Source of the DNA: Burkholderiaceae bacterium
GTDB taxonomy: Bacteria > Pseudomonadota > Gammaproteobacteria > Burkholderiales > Burkholderiaceae_A
Assembly (NCBI GenBank): GCA_004214155.1
Contig: SGYQ01000002.1
Coordinates: 140,005-204,004 of the forward strand
Direction of reading: 5' to 3'
Length of the DNA: 64,000 bases
In this document: positions 26,701-34,430 of the stretch, piece by piece
Layout: the number at the start of each line of letters is the position of its first letter
How positions within the stretch are numbered: position 1 is the first letter of the stretch
Notes under the pieces: generated by a model
The model's input: the letters and a program-made list of their open reading frames with translations, nothing else
The model's database searches: none
What the model was told of the DNA's origin: nothing
Program-made: the position numbers and the translations under genes

Positions 26701-28274
26701 GAAAGACTTACTTGTCCAGATGAGGTTGTGATATTAGTTGTGTAGGCAGTACTTGCTAGTACTTGTGTTGCACTGATGGCACCAGTGACAGAATCGTTGT
26801 TTACATTTTCCCCAATGTTTTTTTCTACAACAGCCAACAAATCCCCTGACATTGATATTGATTGTGAAAGATGAAAAATGGGCGCCGCAGTAGCTAATGA
26901 ACTAATTTGCGAAGCGGAAGGATCAAATTCAAAATAATATGGGCTTTCAAATATACTTAAAGTTGTGCTGGTATTTGTAGAGGTTGAGGCTTGGAATACG
27001 TATACATCATTGTGAAAATCTGTAACAAATGTAATTCCTCCTGCTCCTGCTGCGGCGCTAATAGCCAGAACCCCATGGGCGGTCGGTAGACTATTACTGA
27101 GCTGTTGAACCGAGCTTGGTGATACAAAAGATACAGGTTGCCATGGGTTGGATCCATCCATAAAGATGACATCTGGCTTTATAGGCAAAGAGCCGGTTTT
27201 TTGATCTTCAGTTGAGAAATGAGAATAACCAAAAATGCCTGCGCCATCATTGCCTAAAGTGAGATAATCATGTTGATAGAAATTTCCGTTAAAAGATACA
27301 ATCTCGCCAGAAGTTTGAAATATGGTGTGGTTCGAGCTAAATGCCGAACCAAATAAAAAGCTACTGCCGGCAGATTTATTATTTAATTGATAACTAGGGC
27401 TGTAAGTACTAGCGATAATTGCTGTACCAGTAGAATCTTGAATTGCGTGACCGATAACGTTATCAGTGTTTAAATCATGACCAACAGTATATTCAAAAAC
27501 CGAAAAATCTGATGATGTTGCGGATGCGGAATTATACAGAGTAAACTGAGACCCGACAGAATCTAAGATGAAACTATTCACACTAAATCCATCACTTGCT
27601 GAAAATCCACCAGTGACGGAAGCGGATGGAGCATCCGTCAGAACTTTCAACTCAAGAGTTGACGCACTTGCTGAACTTCCAGGAATACTTTGAGCCAATG
27701 AATAAAAGACGGTTTCACTCGCAGTATTCAAACCCCATGAAGCTCCTGCGCTCACCTTTAAAGGGGTGAGAAGATGGGTAAGGCCTGTCTGCGATATCGT
27801 CTCTAGGTATGCAAAATCAAAAACATAGCCAGTAGATAGTTCTTCTAATTCAAAATTTTTCGGTACAGTTCCATAATTCGAAATAATACTATTTTTATTG
27901 AGATCAGCATCATAGTATTGCTCTAGTGCTGCCAGGCCAACAGGGGTAGTTGAGACCGTTGCATCGATTTGTTTTGCACTTAAACGATCAAAGGACAACT
28001 CAAATTCATGAACTTTTAAAAGATTATTAGAAGAATCTGTGGCTTTTTCAATAACTATGATTAATGGCTCTGAAGGACCAAAATTTAAGCCTTTATTATT
28101 CCGTCCTTCAACGTAAACAACATTATAAAGAGAATGATTTGCTGTCTGTGCCCAATTAGAGCTCGAATTCGAAATTAACGATATATTGCTCAACCCAACT
28201 GTAGTTTTCGAAAATGATATCGTGCTTCCAGTTTGGTTTAATGTTATGTTTGAATCTGAATACAAAACAGACAT
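20742..28274 (-). CDS. Giant repetitive surface/secreted protein: Trp-rich and EF-hand-like repeats, RTX, DUF4214
   Basis: A 2510-residue protein with no classical signal peptide. From about residue 540 to 2050 it is built of roughly 145-residue repeats, each with a Trp turn (NWSPSQG, NWQPTSG, AWTPFSN), an aromatic strand (FKKWIF, FKTWTF) and a Ca-loop-like motif (DLNSDGTVGD, DLNGDETVGD). I count these loops near residues 666, 815, 967, 1102, 1254, 1397, 1542, 1695, 1844 and 2009, plus weaker ones near 118 and 265. The layout matches the Trp-rich domain first named from Synechocystis. RTX nonapeptides (GGAGNDE, GGAGDDVIDGGDG) occupy about 2270-2330, and a DUF4214 domain (about 2380-2480, YRLYQAAFERTPD) ends the chain. 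RTX tails indicate type I secretion; no ABC exporter is nearby. The composition is Ser/Thr-rich and acidic. Probably an adhesin or S-layer-like protein. Confidence 0.88.
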   Translation of the reverse strand: MSVLYSDSNITLNQTGSTISFSKTTVGLSNISLISNSSSNWAQTANHSLYNVVYVEGRNNKGLNFGPSEPLIIVIEKATDSSNNLLKVHEFELSFDRLSAKQIDATVSTTPVGLAALEQYYDADLNKNSIISNYGTVPKNFELEELSTGYVFDFAYLETISQTGLTHLLTPLKVSAGASWGLNTASETVFYSLAQSIPGSSASASTLELKVLTDAPSASVTGGFSASDGFSVNSFILDSVGSQFTLYNSASATSSDFSVFEYTVGHDLNTDNVIGHAIQDSTGTAIIASTYSPSYQLNNKSAGSSFLFGSAFSSNHTIFQTSGEIVSFNGNFYQHDYLTLGNDGAGIFGYSHFSTEDQKTGSLPIKPDVIFMDGSNPWQPVSFVSPSSVQQLSNSLPTAHGVLAISAAAGAGGITFVTDFHNDVYVFQASTSTNTSTTLSIFESPYYFEFDPSASQISSLATAAPIFHLSQSISMSGDLLAVVEKNIGENVNNDSVTGAISATQVLASTAYTTNITTSSGQVSLSVNSPALFSGQGGFLIWNQSSGVTNNVSDTANDNEYFIIAEPDLTTWSASGTLVLTGGYSDIFNLIGENAQVSAETQSLVRNEDGAVNFSLVFDTQTSNSFGSVYSVYTFATHTALDSVAVWNSSVSSFAVRDLESFETTLGYDITGDGIVGNSGLTVQSIVASKTGLATANSAQSTNLLKLESGEFAIGNETPQVGQPTTGKLLINSSATSWSPSSGASAVGVYRNVLESNSATESYVVVQKSGTDNSPQFGLWSFSSDTSLLSLQTNQSTATHIDLIDLVSHEMQLGFDITGDNRVGDQISEISLNYRTSLVDTNDDGVLDSTKVIPAVIKSSLGFFGVDYDTANIAVSNSHPFIILKDSSGSAWSTSLNYELSGIYQSEVINNQSTIGIIERSGSTLNPFYQKWNFAHQSGSYTAQVSASTATRLTTSELIAEEQTYSVDLDGNGTVGDDIDRYLFLDRNNPALVQTQIGNYAISFDEVLGVNDLGLPILITTSNNPWTPTRGNFITGVFTERSGSAQTISIIENAGSNFSPAYKKWEFSLSDGSFFATAQTTLSVSISSAKLGAQETRKNIDLLADGVIGDPIKSVIVSGGETSFDSDNDGFADGTVTAPSIILTKSNSYALDLSGAGNVGETSTSLFLEASTGANWNPSTNYTIVGGYVSYDVNASSEQTISAFVYEKSGSGSSAIYKEWHFVQGSASGVATATSGIAQTISLTDILAKELERGFDLTNDNVVGDRIVDLTKQLPVPQRGAPSVVELASGSYVIDFEGNSTVGQLKSVINLKTSSGQNWSPSQGSEVIGVYSSEELESSGQIKYYATLFEQTGTGSTPSFKKWIFSKPSGQADFQASASTSTVVTLTDILIDEGRVGFDLNSDGTVGDVIADITWQVPPVDTGVTLNAPQVVQLASGAYGLDIEGDLPIGSTTPVVVLSNSTGSNWQPTSGSTVTGVYLGMGGTTASPTNLSTIVEKSGSSNFPTFKTWTFSDSGDGAKAVATVTVGQSITESALLQKELEVGYDLNGDETVGDGIFSIALLSKDYLGTDQQVLNSPGVVRLSSGEFGLVFGGNDYSTENGRSFLLKEIESIGNAWTPFSNPSADGRDYSISGAELLENSDLKIYEVKESAEGDPDVKVTTFTPSVSSPESYFVKSNQSDGVAISDSDFFNRELEIGYNLDSNQVLGPGAEEITVSPQSFTDKFGVNQKSPSLAKLADGSVAVDFIGNIQLGETPKLILNQGAQPFRYSLDEQVQGLYTSTETNDSTNQVTFNVNVLQRASNTNSDFFLRSFNVVDDSSANYDNTKALQPVTPTEVLSKEEMVRYDLNNNGQVGFQNRELLMPAFSTSPGPDDFRLVRTETNAIGLDSAFTLTLENDQYFYSLYDSNGSLWELDNETVTGMFLEDRIENTEGEDTTAQLRTQSSADTILGVATNPAGGSVTSTSIFNLREFVISGDATPNALGLYEFHMVSANAARYSLDELSIVESEKGFDLTGDRKVLGDTAVELFRKQIVESDSAREMVSGELTGLPDIPAVSEITSELLMPGVSLQTENISYGNLTSGLKKATVNSFVSNGNITLNFSDNSTETTSAQSQTNVLIDAQVELSYYSLGEPLSEESDLVHFVALGSKERAANSFQAIGEFTDVLHEQGSKDELGAPVVASKMKLFDFSENNPIEVDSDEIILQLAESEGVVLLAPDQTSGVSTFVNINNEPAVSASEILLIGEFSVRGGEGKQTFVGDDSKQDLSLGSGDDIVFAGGGDDILIASDGNNYFDGGAGNDEIAAGSGMDVFVGGAGDDVIDGGDGLDKAEYVGSYYDFTIEKQLDSFSVNDRLSLEGTDTLTNVERLEFADGTLAFDTNGNAGQAYRLYQAAFERTPDPVGVGYHVNDIESNGLILYQIAGNFLASPEFESTYGSNLNDSDFVDALYDNVLGRSPDEFERDYYTDRFSRAENDPLWMDRAASLIGFSESPENMNIVNDDILNGIWMTNDYM

Positions 28275-28424
28275 TGTGCTAACTTCCCTTTAAAAAACCA
28301 TTTTAATTTTACGCACGTATTTTAACAAAAATAAACCTTGACAATATGTAATCGGAATTATTAAGGTAACCTTTAATGTGGTCTCGTTAAATCTGTCTAT
28401 TTTTAGAACCAAAAAATTCTATCC

Positions 28425-29582
28425 ATGAGTGTTGATTTTGATGCAGCTGTTATTGGCGCAGGAGTTGTCGGCCTCGCTACTGCCAGAGCTTTAGCCAAGG
28501 TTGGGAAAAAGGTTATAGTTCTAGAATCTAACGTCAGTGTTGGACAAGAGACTAGTTCCCGAAATAGCGGTGTTATTCATGCTGGAATTTACTATGACAA
28601 AAATTCACTAAAGGCAAAAACCTGTTTACGTGGTAGAGTTCTGCTTTATGAATATCTTGTGAAACATAAAATTAGCCACAAAAAAATCGGTAAGCTTATC
28701 GTCGCAAACCATACTAATTCTTCCCAATTAGAACAGTTGTTTCTCAAAGGAATTGAAAATGGTGTTGAGGAACTTAAGATAGTCGATAAGGAATATCTGG
28801 GAAGTTGCATTCCTGATGTGCGAGCAGATTTAGCTATCCATAGTCCCGTTTCTGGTATCGTAGATGTCCATGGATTCATGCAGTCCTTAACTGGAGAGAT
28901 ACAAGATCATGGCGGAGATATTGCAAAGCTAAGTAAGTTTATCAGCGCAAAGCAATCACAGGGTGACGGCAAAGGGTGGGAAATTCAAGTTTCTTGCGGA
29001 GGATTAGATAGTGAGCGTATCGTTATATCCTCTCACTGGATAATTAATTCGGCAGGACTTTTAGCTGAGCATATTGCTTCCCGGATTGAAGGGATGCCTG
29101 AAAAAAAAATACCTCCGACTTATTTTGCGAAGGGAGACTATTTTGCGGTTAGTGGCTCTTGTCCATTCAATACCCTAATTTACCCCCTTCCTGAAAAAGG
29201 AGGACTCGGGACACACCTCACTCTCAATTTAGGAAATCAGGCTTTATTAGGCCCCGATGTTGAACCAATATCACTGGATAAAAATAATTTGGATTCCGAA
29301 CAACCCTTTGATTATTCAATAAGCGAAACTAAAAAATTTCAATTTCACGAAAACACTACTAAATGGTGGCCATCCCTCAAAATTGACCAATTGCAACCTG
29401 CCTATTCGGGAATACGGCCAAAGCTAAATCCAATCACCGAAAAACCTGCTGACTTTATTATCCAAAATTCTGTAGAAAACGACATCATAGGTCTGATAAA
29501 CTTATTTGGTATTGAATCTCCTGGTTTGACGGCTTCATTAGCTATTGCCGAAATAATTGAGTCCTACATCACAAAACATTAA
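28425..29582 (+). CDS. lhgO: FAD-dependent oxidoreductase, L-2-hydroxyglutarate oxidase-like
   Basis: DAO-family flavoenzyme. The N-terminal dinucleotide motif VIGAGVVGLATARAL (residues 10-24) is followed by the LhgO signature NSGVIHAGIYYDKNSLKAKTC and, near the end, YSGIRPKL and IGLINLFGIESPGLTASLAIAE. Length is 385 residues, against about 400-420 for LhgO/L2HGDH, which oxidises L-2-hydroxyglutarate to 2-oxoglutarate and passes electrons to the quinone pool. A related 2-hydroxy-acid substrate is possible. It diverges from the giant repeat protein across 150 bases; the ATG has no clear Shine-Dalgarno site. Confidence 0.82.
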   Translation: MSVDFDAAVIGAGVVGLATARALAKVGKKVIVLESNVSVGQETSSRNSGVIHAGIYYDKNSLKAKTCLRGRVLLYEYLVKHKISHKKIGKLIVANHTNSSQLEQLFLKGIENGVEELKIVDKEYLGSCIPDVRADLAIHSPVSGIVDVHGFMQSLTGEIQDHGGDIAKLSKFISAKQSQGDGKGWEIQVSCGGLDSERIVISSHWIINSAGLLAEHIASRIEGMPEKKIPPTYFAKGDYFAVSGSCPFNTLIYPLPEKGGLGTHLTLNLGNQALLGPDVEPISLDKNNLDSEQPFDYSISETKKFQFHENTTKWWPSLKIDQLQPAYSGIRPKLNPITEKPADFIIQNSVENDIIGLINLFGIESPGLTASLAIAEIIESYITKH

Positions 29583-29747
29583 ACGAAAATTTGTAAATGG
29601 TGACTCGCAAAGGAAAATTCTTTACAAGGTATTTTTTGTGCTCTAATTTAGAGCGTTACAACTCCGTTGTTATCTGGTGTGAGTCTTTTTCGAAATTTAT
29701 TACTGCTGCTCAATATAGAAACTAACTCTTTTGATACATAACCTACT

Positions 29748-30980
29748 ATGACCCAGAGGTACTCAGGTTTAATTCTCCTCATCCTAGCCGGTGAATTAAT
29801 TTTTTCATTGCCGTTTCATATAACACGATTTTTTAAATCAGGTGTTTTAGAAGTTTTTCAGATCTCAAATACTAATCTCGGAGATGCATTTGCCTTTTAT
29901 GGAATACTTGCACTTTTGAGCTATTTTCCTGGTGGCTACCTTGCAGACAAATATCCTCCAAGGAAATTAATCTTTTACTCTCTTCTGTTAACCGGAATCG
30001 GAGGAATCTATTTTGCAACAATACCCAAACCAACTATGCTTCCATATCTTTATGCATTCTGGGGAATAACAACGATTTTGTTTTTTTGGGGGGCACTGAT
30101 CAAATATACCAGTGACTGGGGTGGAATGGACCAACAAGGAAGGGCTTTTGGTTATTTGGAGGCTGGTCGTGCACTGGTTGCTAGCATCTTTTCGTCGATT
30201 GCTTTTTTGTTAGTCTATCTTGTTTCACAAAACTCCGAAAGTTTCTCTCGTAACAGCATTCAATTAGTCATCCTATTCTATGCAATTACAACCATCGTTT
30301 TATCATTTCTAATTCTCTTTTTCTTACGAGATAAAACAAAACAAAAAATTAGCAGATCGCCAATTGGCTCCCCGCTAAACATCACCATTTACCCTGTTTT
30401 TCTCATTTCAATAATAATTGTTTGCGCCTATTGTGGATTTAGGTCTATAGATAACATAAGTTTGTATTTAGTGGAAATTGGAAATTTAACTCCAATCGAA
30501 GCATCAGGGTTTGTAACATTACTAAGTTATGTAAGAATTATCTCAGCTTTAGTTGCCGGATTTGTAGCTGATAAAATTACGTCAATTACATTAATAATCC
30601 GTTTATTTATTTTGACTATCATAGGACAGTCAATTTTATTCAGTGTTTACCCACAAACTTTTTATCATTCATTACTTGTAAACGGAACTTTGATAATTGT
30701 TTTCATCTCAATAGTATCTTTGCGAGCAGTATATTTTTCACTAATAACGCATTCACATATTCCTTCCCATCGCTTTGGTTTTTGTGTTGGTATTATTTCG
30801 CTGGTCGGGTTTACTCCTGATATATTCTTTCACTCTTTAACAGGCAGAATTTTAGATGCTCAACCAGGAATTATCGGGTTTCAGAATTACTATTTAGTAA
30901 CAATGCTCATTTCGATACTTGGACTTCTTGCTAGTTTAAACCTAAGCCGCTGGATGTCATCTAAGAGTTTATTAAAGTAA
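29748..30980 (+). CDS. Major facilitator superfamily transporter
   Basis: Integral inner-membrane carrier with about 12 hydrophobic helices across 410 residues. The loop between helices 2 and 3 reads GGYLADKYPPRKLIFYS, a fair match to the MFS motif G-x-L-a-D-r-x-G-r-k; a second copy of the fold has ALVAGFVADKITSIT at the equivalent loop. Substrate cannot be assigned. It stands alone between the oxidoreductase (same strand, 165-base gap) and the convergent SLC13 carrier. No Shine-Dalgarno site is evident. Confidence 0.85.
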   Translation: MTQRYSGLILLILAGELIFSLPFHITRFFKSGVLEVFQISNTNLGDAFAFYGILALLSYFPGGYLADKYPPRKLIFYSLLLTGIGGIYFATIPKPTMLPYLYAFWGITTILFFWGALIKYTSDWGGMDQQGRAFGYLEAGRALVASIFSSIAFLLVYLVSQNSESFSRNSIQLVILFYAITTIVLSFLILFFLRDKTKQKISRSPIGSPLNITIYPVFLISIIIVCAYCGFRSIDNISLYLVEIGNLTPIEASGFVTLLSYVRIISALVAGFVADKITSITLIIRLFILTIIGQSILFSVYPQTFYHSLLVNGTLIIVFISIVSLRAVYFSLITHSHIPSHRFGFCVGIISLVGFTPDIFFHSLTGRILDAQPGIIGFQNYYLVTMLISILGLLASLNLSRWMSSKSLLK

Positions 30981-31026
30981 CAAACAGAACCGATAATCGA
31001 AATAAGTTTTCTTAGTAGAATAGTTT

Positions 31027-32466
31027 TTATTGAAATACAACCGGTATATAAAAATAACCGAAGACAATTAAAACAGTAACCGAAGATAGGTTTAGAAAAA
31101 AACCAGCCTTCACCATTGATTCAATTGATACTAAGTTCGATGCAAAAACTATTGAATTAGGAGGAGTTGCTACAGGTAGCATAAAGGCACAACTCGCCGA
31201 AATTGTAAGAGGGACCATTAAAATCAAAGGGTTTAATCCGAGTTTTACGCTAATTGCATAAATTATTGGTATGAACGTCATGGTTGTTGCGATATTACTT
31301 GTCAACTCCGTTAGAAATACGATGAGCGTTATCAATAAAGCCAATAGAGCAAACAAACCTAACCCCAAAGGAATTAAGTTCGCTAACCATTCAGCTAATC
31401 CCGTAGTTGTCACTGCGTAGGCGAGGGCCATACCACCCCCAAAAAGAAATATCAAACCCCATGGAAATTTTTTTTCTAAATCCTCCCACTCCAATAGTGA
31501 TACTTTCCTGTCTTTACTACGAAAAAAAAATAAAGATAGACCTCCTATCATAGCGATAACTGCATCCTCCAGACCAGCAAAAGTAGGAATTTGATTAATC
31601 ATTTTCCTAAATATCCAGCACAGGGCTGTAACAAAAAAAATAATCCCTACAATTTTTTCCTCGTAGGACATCGGACCGAGATTTTTTAACATGTTTTGAA
31701 TAGGTTTTTTTGCCAGTTTACTTGCCTCAAAGCGTAAAGGGAATAATAAATATGTAAGAATCATCCATAATATAGGCAACAAGCAAAGTGATATTGGTAA
31801 CCCAATAAAAAACCAATCAATAAATCCTATGTCGATATTTTCTTTAGCTAAAAACTGAATCAAAAAACCATTCGGTCCTGTCCCAATTGGTGTAGCAATT
31901 CCACCTATTGATGAGGAATATGCTATTCCCAATAATACACAAACTTGAAGATTGACTCGCTCTTCCTCGCTGATGCCTTTCACGGTATCGCAAATTACGT
32001 AACATATAGATACAGCAATTGGAAGAAGCATAATTGTGGTAGATGTATTCATCACCCACATGCTCAACAACGCACTGATTCCCATGAATGACGCTACTAT
32101 TTTTTTCCCACTGAGATTCGAAAATTGTAAAATCGTTAAGGCAACTCGTCGATGTAAGTTCCACTTTTGCATTGCAATAGCAATCATAAACCCCCCTGCG
32201 AAAAGGAATTGAACTTTGTTCATAAATTCTTTGCTGATAACACCAATTTCTGCAACACCAAACAAAGGAAATAAAACAAGGGGAAGAAGTGAAGTGATAG
32301 GCAGAGGCAATGCTTCAGTTGCCCACCAAATACCCATTAATAAAAAAACACAAAGTGTTATTTGCCCCGATCTGCTCAATCCTGGTACCTCATCGAGAAA
32401 AAAAATCATGCAAAAGAGAACTAATCCAGAAAAAAGACCAATTTTGCTCACCACAGCTTTATTCAT
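31027..32466 (-). CDS. SLC13/DASS family anion symporter
   Basis: Sodium-coupled di/tricarboxylate or sulfate carrier of the divalent anion:Na+ symporter family. Characteristic segments are ATEALPLPITSLLPLVLFP near residue 50, the first Asn-Ser/Thr motif in MNTSTTIMLLPIAV, and the C-terminal SCAFMLPVATPPNSIVFA carrying the second motif. Length of 479 residues and about 11-12 hydrophobic helices fit. The ATG overlaps the stop of the upstream SLC1-type gene as ATGA, so the two carriers are translationally coupled. The sequence does not tell succinate/malate from sulfate specificity; the pairing favours dicarboxylates. Confidence 0.9.
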   Translation of the reverse strand: MNKAVVSKIGLFSGLVLFCMIFFLDEVPGLSRSGQITLCVFLLMGIWWATEALPLPITSLLPLVLFPLFGVAEIGVISKEFMNKVQFLFAGGFMIAIAMQKWNLHRRVALTILQFSNLSGKKIVASFMGISALLSMWVMNTSTTIMLLPIAVSICYVICDTVKGISEEERVNLQVCVLLGIAYSSSIGGIATPIGTGPNGFLIQFLAKENIDIGFIDWFFIGLPISLCLLPILWMILTYLLFPLRFEASKLAKKPIQNMLKNLGPMSYEEKIVGIIFFVTALCWIFRKMINQIPTFAGLEDAVIAMIGGLSLFFFRSKDRKVSLLEWEDLEKKFPWGLIFLFGGGMALAYAVTTTGLAEWLANLIPLGLGLFALLALLITLIVFLTELTSNIATTMTFIPIIYAISVKLGLNPLILMVPLTISASCAFMLPVATPPNSIVFASNLVSIESMVKAGFFLNLSSVTVLIVFGYFYIPVVFQ

Positions 32467-33728
32467 TTATTATTTTCAGAAGGTAAGTCATGAAATTTGC
32501 CATGATCTAAATCTTTTTCAGACGATGCAACTATCAGAGCAACCGTTCCATCTCCTGTTACATTAACTGCAGTTCTAAGCATATCTAACAATCGGTCCAC
32601 CCCAATAATGAGACCAATGCCCTCAACAGGAAGGCCAACCTGACCTAAGACCATTGTTAACATGATCAGTCCAACACCGGGTACTGCCGCAGTGCCAATT
32701 GAAGCTAGTGTGGCCGTTAAAATTACCATGAGAAATTGATCTGGAGTTAGAACTATCCCATAAAACTGAGCAATAAAAACAGTTGCAACGCCCTGCATAA
32801 TCGCTGTTCCATCCATATTTATAGTTGCACCCAGAGGGACTGAAAATGAAGCTATTCTGCTATTCACTCCAAGTTTATTTTGAACTGTCGACATTGTAAT
32901 TGGCATTGTTGCTCCGCTCGAAGAAGTGGAAAAAGCAACAAGTAGAGCCTCTCTCATTTTTCGCAAGAAAATTAATGGGTTCAATTTTGTGAAGGAAAAA
33001 ATCAGGAAAGAATATATGATAAGACCATGAAAAATCAACACCGTAACAACAGTAAAAAAATATTTTGCAAGTTTTAGTATCTCATATGGACTAATGCTTA
33101 ATCCAAGTTTCATCATCAAACAAAATACTCCGTACGGAGCAAAGTTTACAATAACCATAATAAGTTTTAACATCACGGTATTTGCTGACTCAAATAATCC
33201 TAATATCTTTTTCCCTGGCTCACCAGATTTGCTGATGGCAAAACCAAGCAGTAAGGCAAAAACAATAATTTGTAGCATTGCGCCTTGAGCCATTGCAGCG
33301 ACAGGGTTATCTGGAAAAATATTAATTAATGTGTCTTTTACATCCGGCGCTGACTTGGGCTCATAGGCTGGCGGTTCGATTGCAGAAGCGCTCCCTCCTT
33401 CTCCTGGATTAATGAGCAAAGCGAAGCCAAGTGCGACTGAAACTGCAATAGCAGTGGTAAATAAATATAGCGAAATTGTTTTACCACCTAACCTACCAAT
33501 AGAACCAGAGGCCCCTAGACTTGCAGCACCACAAGTTAACGAAAGAAAAACCAAAGGAACAACCATCATTTTAAGAGATACAATGAAAATCTGTCCTACC
33601 CCATCTACAAAACCATCAAAAACGAAATCGTTTAAAATTGGGTAATTTGTTAGCTGGAAAACCTGACAAAAAACTCCAAGGACCAATCCAGCAATCATGC
33701 CGATAATGATTTTAAAAGTAAGGCTCAT
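32463..33728 (-). CDS. SLC1/DAACS family dicarboxylate or amino-acid:cation symporter
   Basis: Secondary carrier of the glutamate/dicarboxylate family (GltP, DctA). The serine-rich re-entrant loop VAFSTSSSGATMPITMS and the sodium motif NMDGTAIMQG are both present, as is GTAAVPGVGLIML in the second re-entrant loop. Length is 421 residues with eight membrane helices expected. The start lies three bases after the stop of a 37-residue membrane ORF, and its end overlaps the SLC13 gene by four bases. A C4-dicarboxylate or glutamate substrate is likely; which one is not decidable here. Confidence 0.92.
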   Translation of the reverse strand: MSLTFKIIIGMIAGLVLGVFCQVFQLTNYPILNDFVFDGFVDGVGQIFIVSLKMMVVPLVFLSLTCGAASLGASGSIGRLGGKTISLYLFTTAIAVSVALGFALLINPGEGGSASAIEPPAYEPKSAPDVKDTLINIFPDNPVAAMAQGAMLQIIVFALLLGFAISKSGEPGKKILGLFESANTVMLKLIMVIVNFAPYGVFCLMMKLGLSISPYEILKLAKYFFTVVTVLIFHGLIIYSFLIFSFTKLNPLIFLRKMREALLVAFSTSSSGATMPITMSTVQNKLGVNSRIASFSVPLGATINMDGTAIMQGVATVFIAQFYGIVLTPDQFLMVILTATLASIGTAAVPGVGLIMLTMVLGQVGLPVEGIGLIIGVDRLLDMLRTAVNVTGDGTVALIVASSEKDLDHGKFHDLPSENNK

Positions 33729-33731
33729 AAT

Positions 33732-33845
33732 TTATGACACAATCTCATAAAAAAACCCCAAACCTCCCAACCCGGCCCCAACTAAAATGAGAATAGAGAC
33801 TATTAGAGCAGCCCAGATTATATAAAACAGAATTTTTCGTAACAT
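33732..33845 (-). CDS. 37-residue single-span membrane protein (candidate)
   Basis: An ATG at 33845 opens 37 codons ending three bases before the SLC1-type symporter start. The product starts MLRKILFYIIWAALIVSIL and is one hydrophobic helix (about residues 5-31) with a basic N-terminus, ending in FFYEIVS. It begins seven bases after the lipoprotein stop and sits in a run of minus-strand genes whose gaps are all under ten bases, which is the main reason to believe it. The GGTAGAG upstream is a mediocre ribosome site. Small membrane partners of transporters are known in general; no homology is claimed. Confidence 0.4.
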   Translation of the reverse strand: MLRKILFYIIWAALIVSILILVGAGLGGLGFFYEIVS

Positions 33846-33851
33846 TCTTTT

Positions 33852-34268
33852 TTACTCTACCAACCGATCAAGCTTTAAGCATTCATAGTCGATAACTGCT
33901 GCCTTTTCAGAGCTCCTAATTATTTGCTGAGCAGCTAACGTAAATCTATCTAATGTAACCTGATCATCAAAATTATCTTTTTTCAAATCAGTACACTTGT
34001 AAACAAACTCGTTCTTCTCACATCTATATCCTGACAACCCCACGCCCACTGGTCCGAGACTAACATCAAGCCTATTATCGTTGAAGTGAAAATAATTGAT
34101 AACTTGACCTTTTTGATTTAGTGACTGTCCATCAATGTGAGTTTTTTTGCACTCAAAAACCTGTTGTTTTGCCTCAAAAAAATTACAACCAGTCAAAAGT
34201 ATAAAACTACAAACAACACTTGTTTTTATAAATTTTAAATATCTCTTGTTATCTGGATAATCACACAT
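33852..34268 (-). CDS. Small Cys-containing lipoprotein, unknown
   Basis: No family recognised. The N-terminus has a lipobox (SFILLTGC, Cys about residue 28), so it should be a lipid-anchored periplasmic protein of about 110 residues. Further Cys occur in VFECKK, GYRCEKNEFVYKC and IDYEC. The strand-rich middle (INYFHFNDNRLDVSL) and the C-x-C spacing echo the three other exported genes at 34431, 34900 and 35277. It overlaps the small gene upstream by 34 bases and leads within seven bases into the mini membrane ORF and the transporter pair. Confidence 0.65.
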   Translation of the reverse strand: MCDYPDNKRYLKFIKTSVVCSFILLTGCNFFEAKQQVFECKKTHIDGQSLNQKGQVINYFHFNDNRLDVSLGPVGVGLSGYRCEKNEFVYKCTDLKKDNFDDQVTLDRFTLAAQQIIRSSEKAAVIDYECLKLDRLVE

Positions 34269-34429
34269 TTTTCACCAGTCTTATTATTTTCTAAAAACTG
34301 AACTTCTTCGCCCGTGGGAATAAATGTTTCACGCCCGTATTCTAGTTCTATTTGCCAATTAGTTCCCTCTTTTTCAGGGATTTTCTCGTCCAACGTTAGA
34401 ACTAAAGATCTAAACTCTTTAATTGACAT
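34235..34429 (-). CDS. 64-residue protein, unknown
   Basis: No family recognised. The ATG at 34429 comes one base after the TAG of the upstream exported-protein gene; a TTG at 34447 would overlap that gene and is less likely. The product is soluble, mixed charge, with a predicted strand-turn-strand build (NWQIELEYGRETFIP, CVIIQITRDI). The end overlaps the start of the lipoprotein gene by 34 bases, suggesting coupling. It may be a genuine small cytosolic protein of this operon; nothing indicates a function. Confidence 0.5.
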   Translation of the reverse strand: MSIKEFRSLVLTLDEKIPEKEGTNWQIELEYGRETFIPTGEEVQFLENNKTGEKCVIIQITRDI

Positions 34430-34430
34430 T

